Below, piece by piece: positions 63,598 to 64,000 of a stretch of 64,000 nucleotides of DNA. Every line of letters starts with the position of its first letter. Within the stretch, counting starts at the first letter, position 1. Made by a program: the position numbers and the translations under genes. A model generated the notes under the pieces. It did not search any database and had not been told where the DNA came from. It was given only the letters and a program-made list of their open reading frames with translations. The stretch is from positions 1,674,001-1,738,000 of the forward strand of contig NZ_CAIT01000009.1 of the NCBI RefSeq assembly GCF_000296815.2, read 5' to 3'. The DNA comes from Fibrisoma limi BUZ 3. Lineage in GTDB: Bacteria; Bacteroidota; Bacteroidia; Cytophagales; Spirosomataceae.

Positions 63598-64000
63598 TTA
63601 CAAATTGTTGTTTTGCCGGTGCGGTTGGACCGCTACATCAAGCCAGAAAGAACGCACCTGGCTTAAGAGATACTTATACTCCTGAAACGAAACCGGCTTG
63701 ACCATGTAAGCATTGGCACCAACAGCGTAATAATCGTCCACCTGATCAAGCATGGATGAGCCTGTTAGGACCAGAATCTGAATGGAGCGAAAGCGTTTTT
63801 CCGCCCGTAGCTCCTGAATGAACTCATAGCCAGAATAAGGGGGGATATTGGCATCCATTAAGATTAGTACCGGCCGGGGGCCTGGACCGTTCAGATACGT
63901 GTACATCTCTTCACGGCTGCGGGCACAGATTAATTGACAGTTGGCCCAGCTTTCTTGAACGACCCGCTCAATGATCAAACATTCATCTTCGTCATCATCG
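63598..64000 (-). CDS. Response regulator receiver domain, N-terminus beyond window
   Basis: The frame is open to the window edge and reads DDDEDECLIIERVVQESW inward, so the first residues lie past base 64000. The phospho-accepting Asp is in VLILMDANIPPYSGY, Thr/Ser in VLTGSSMLDQVDD and Lys in NAYMVKPVSFQEY. It is similar to the receiver at 63094 (93 bases apart, same strand) and likely arose by duplication. Confidence 0.85.
   Translation of the reverse strand, partial: DDDEDECLIIERVVQESWANCQLICARSREEMYTYLNGPGPRPVLILMDANIPPYSGYEFIQELRAEKRFRSIQILVLTGSSMLDQVDDYYAVGANAYMVKPVSFQEYKYLLSQVRSFWLDVAVQPHRQNNNL

Noticed and set aside
31383-64000. A second copy of the tRNA-Phe 3' end as right attachment site
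   Set aside because: Scanned by eye and not found; the site may lie beyond the window or the integrase may use another target.
1-64000. CRISPR array
   Set aside because: No set of regularly spaced direct repeats with unique spacers was seen; the only short arrays are the integrase and operator repeats listed.

Overview
The window looks like chromosomal DNA of a Bacteroidota member, most likely a Cytophagales bacterium of the Spirosoma type. This is inferred from a TonB-dependent receptor followed by a DUF4249 lipoprotein, a secreted protease with a type IX secretion sorting domain, native genes that mostly lack Shine-Dalgarno sequences, and promoters of the TAnnTTTG kind. No species can be named from sequence alone.

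Positions 1 to about 31.4 kb read as ordinary host backbone. In order: the end of a TonB receptor and its DUF4249 partner; a thioredoxin-like periplasmic protein; prmA; a very large secreted protein; a TetR regulator with a complete RND efflux operon (TolC, adaptor, pump); a mini-cluster of acyl carrier proteins, one lacking the modified serine; a PfkB kinase; a DoxX-like membrane protein; an acyltransferase-like protein; cysS; an M28 peptidase lipoprotein; a BamE-like lipoprotein; gmk-nadD; an ECF sigma factor with a putative zinc anti-sigma; a four-gene Fe-S oxidoreductase operon; and tRNA-Phe.

From the tRNA-Phe (31,310-31,382) to the right edge everything looks accessory. The backbone is that of an integrative and mobilizable or conjugative element: relaxase and MobC with a candidate oriT, a VirD4/TraG coupling protein, a second relaxase of the MobF (TrwC) type, and a replication/maintenance block (ArdC, RadC, Toprim primase, AlpA-like HTH, P4-type integrase with paired arm-like repeats). 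Several genes of the 51.4-56.7 kb block carry strong Shine-Dalgarno sites, unlike the host genes, which suggests origin outside the phylum. Two AT-rich cargo blocks interrupt this backbone. One (35.5-42.1 kb) has sugar-nucleotide genes and two decayed insertion sequences. The other (46.5-51.4 kb) has secreted lipoproteins and a type IX-secreted metalloprotease.

The last 7 kb (57.3-64 kb) is the most unusual. It holds a decayed VapBC pair and an AbiE-type toxin-antitoxin operon with a near-perfect bacterial sigma-70 promoter that predicts leaderless mRNA. Two near-identical copies of a small membrane protein gene flank that operon. Next comes a candidate RiPP system: a 62-residue cysteine-containing precursor-like peptide overlapping a radical SAM/SPASM maturase that has an N-terminal PqqD-like recognition domain. 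A divergent HTH regulator follows, with tandem operator-like sites in the shared intergenic region. Two stand-alone response regulators close the window, the last one cut by its edge.
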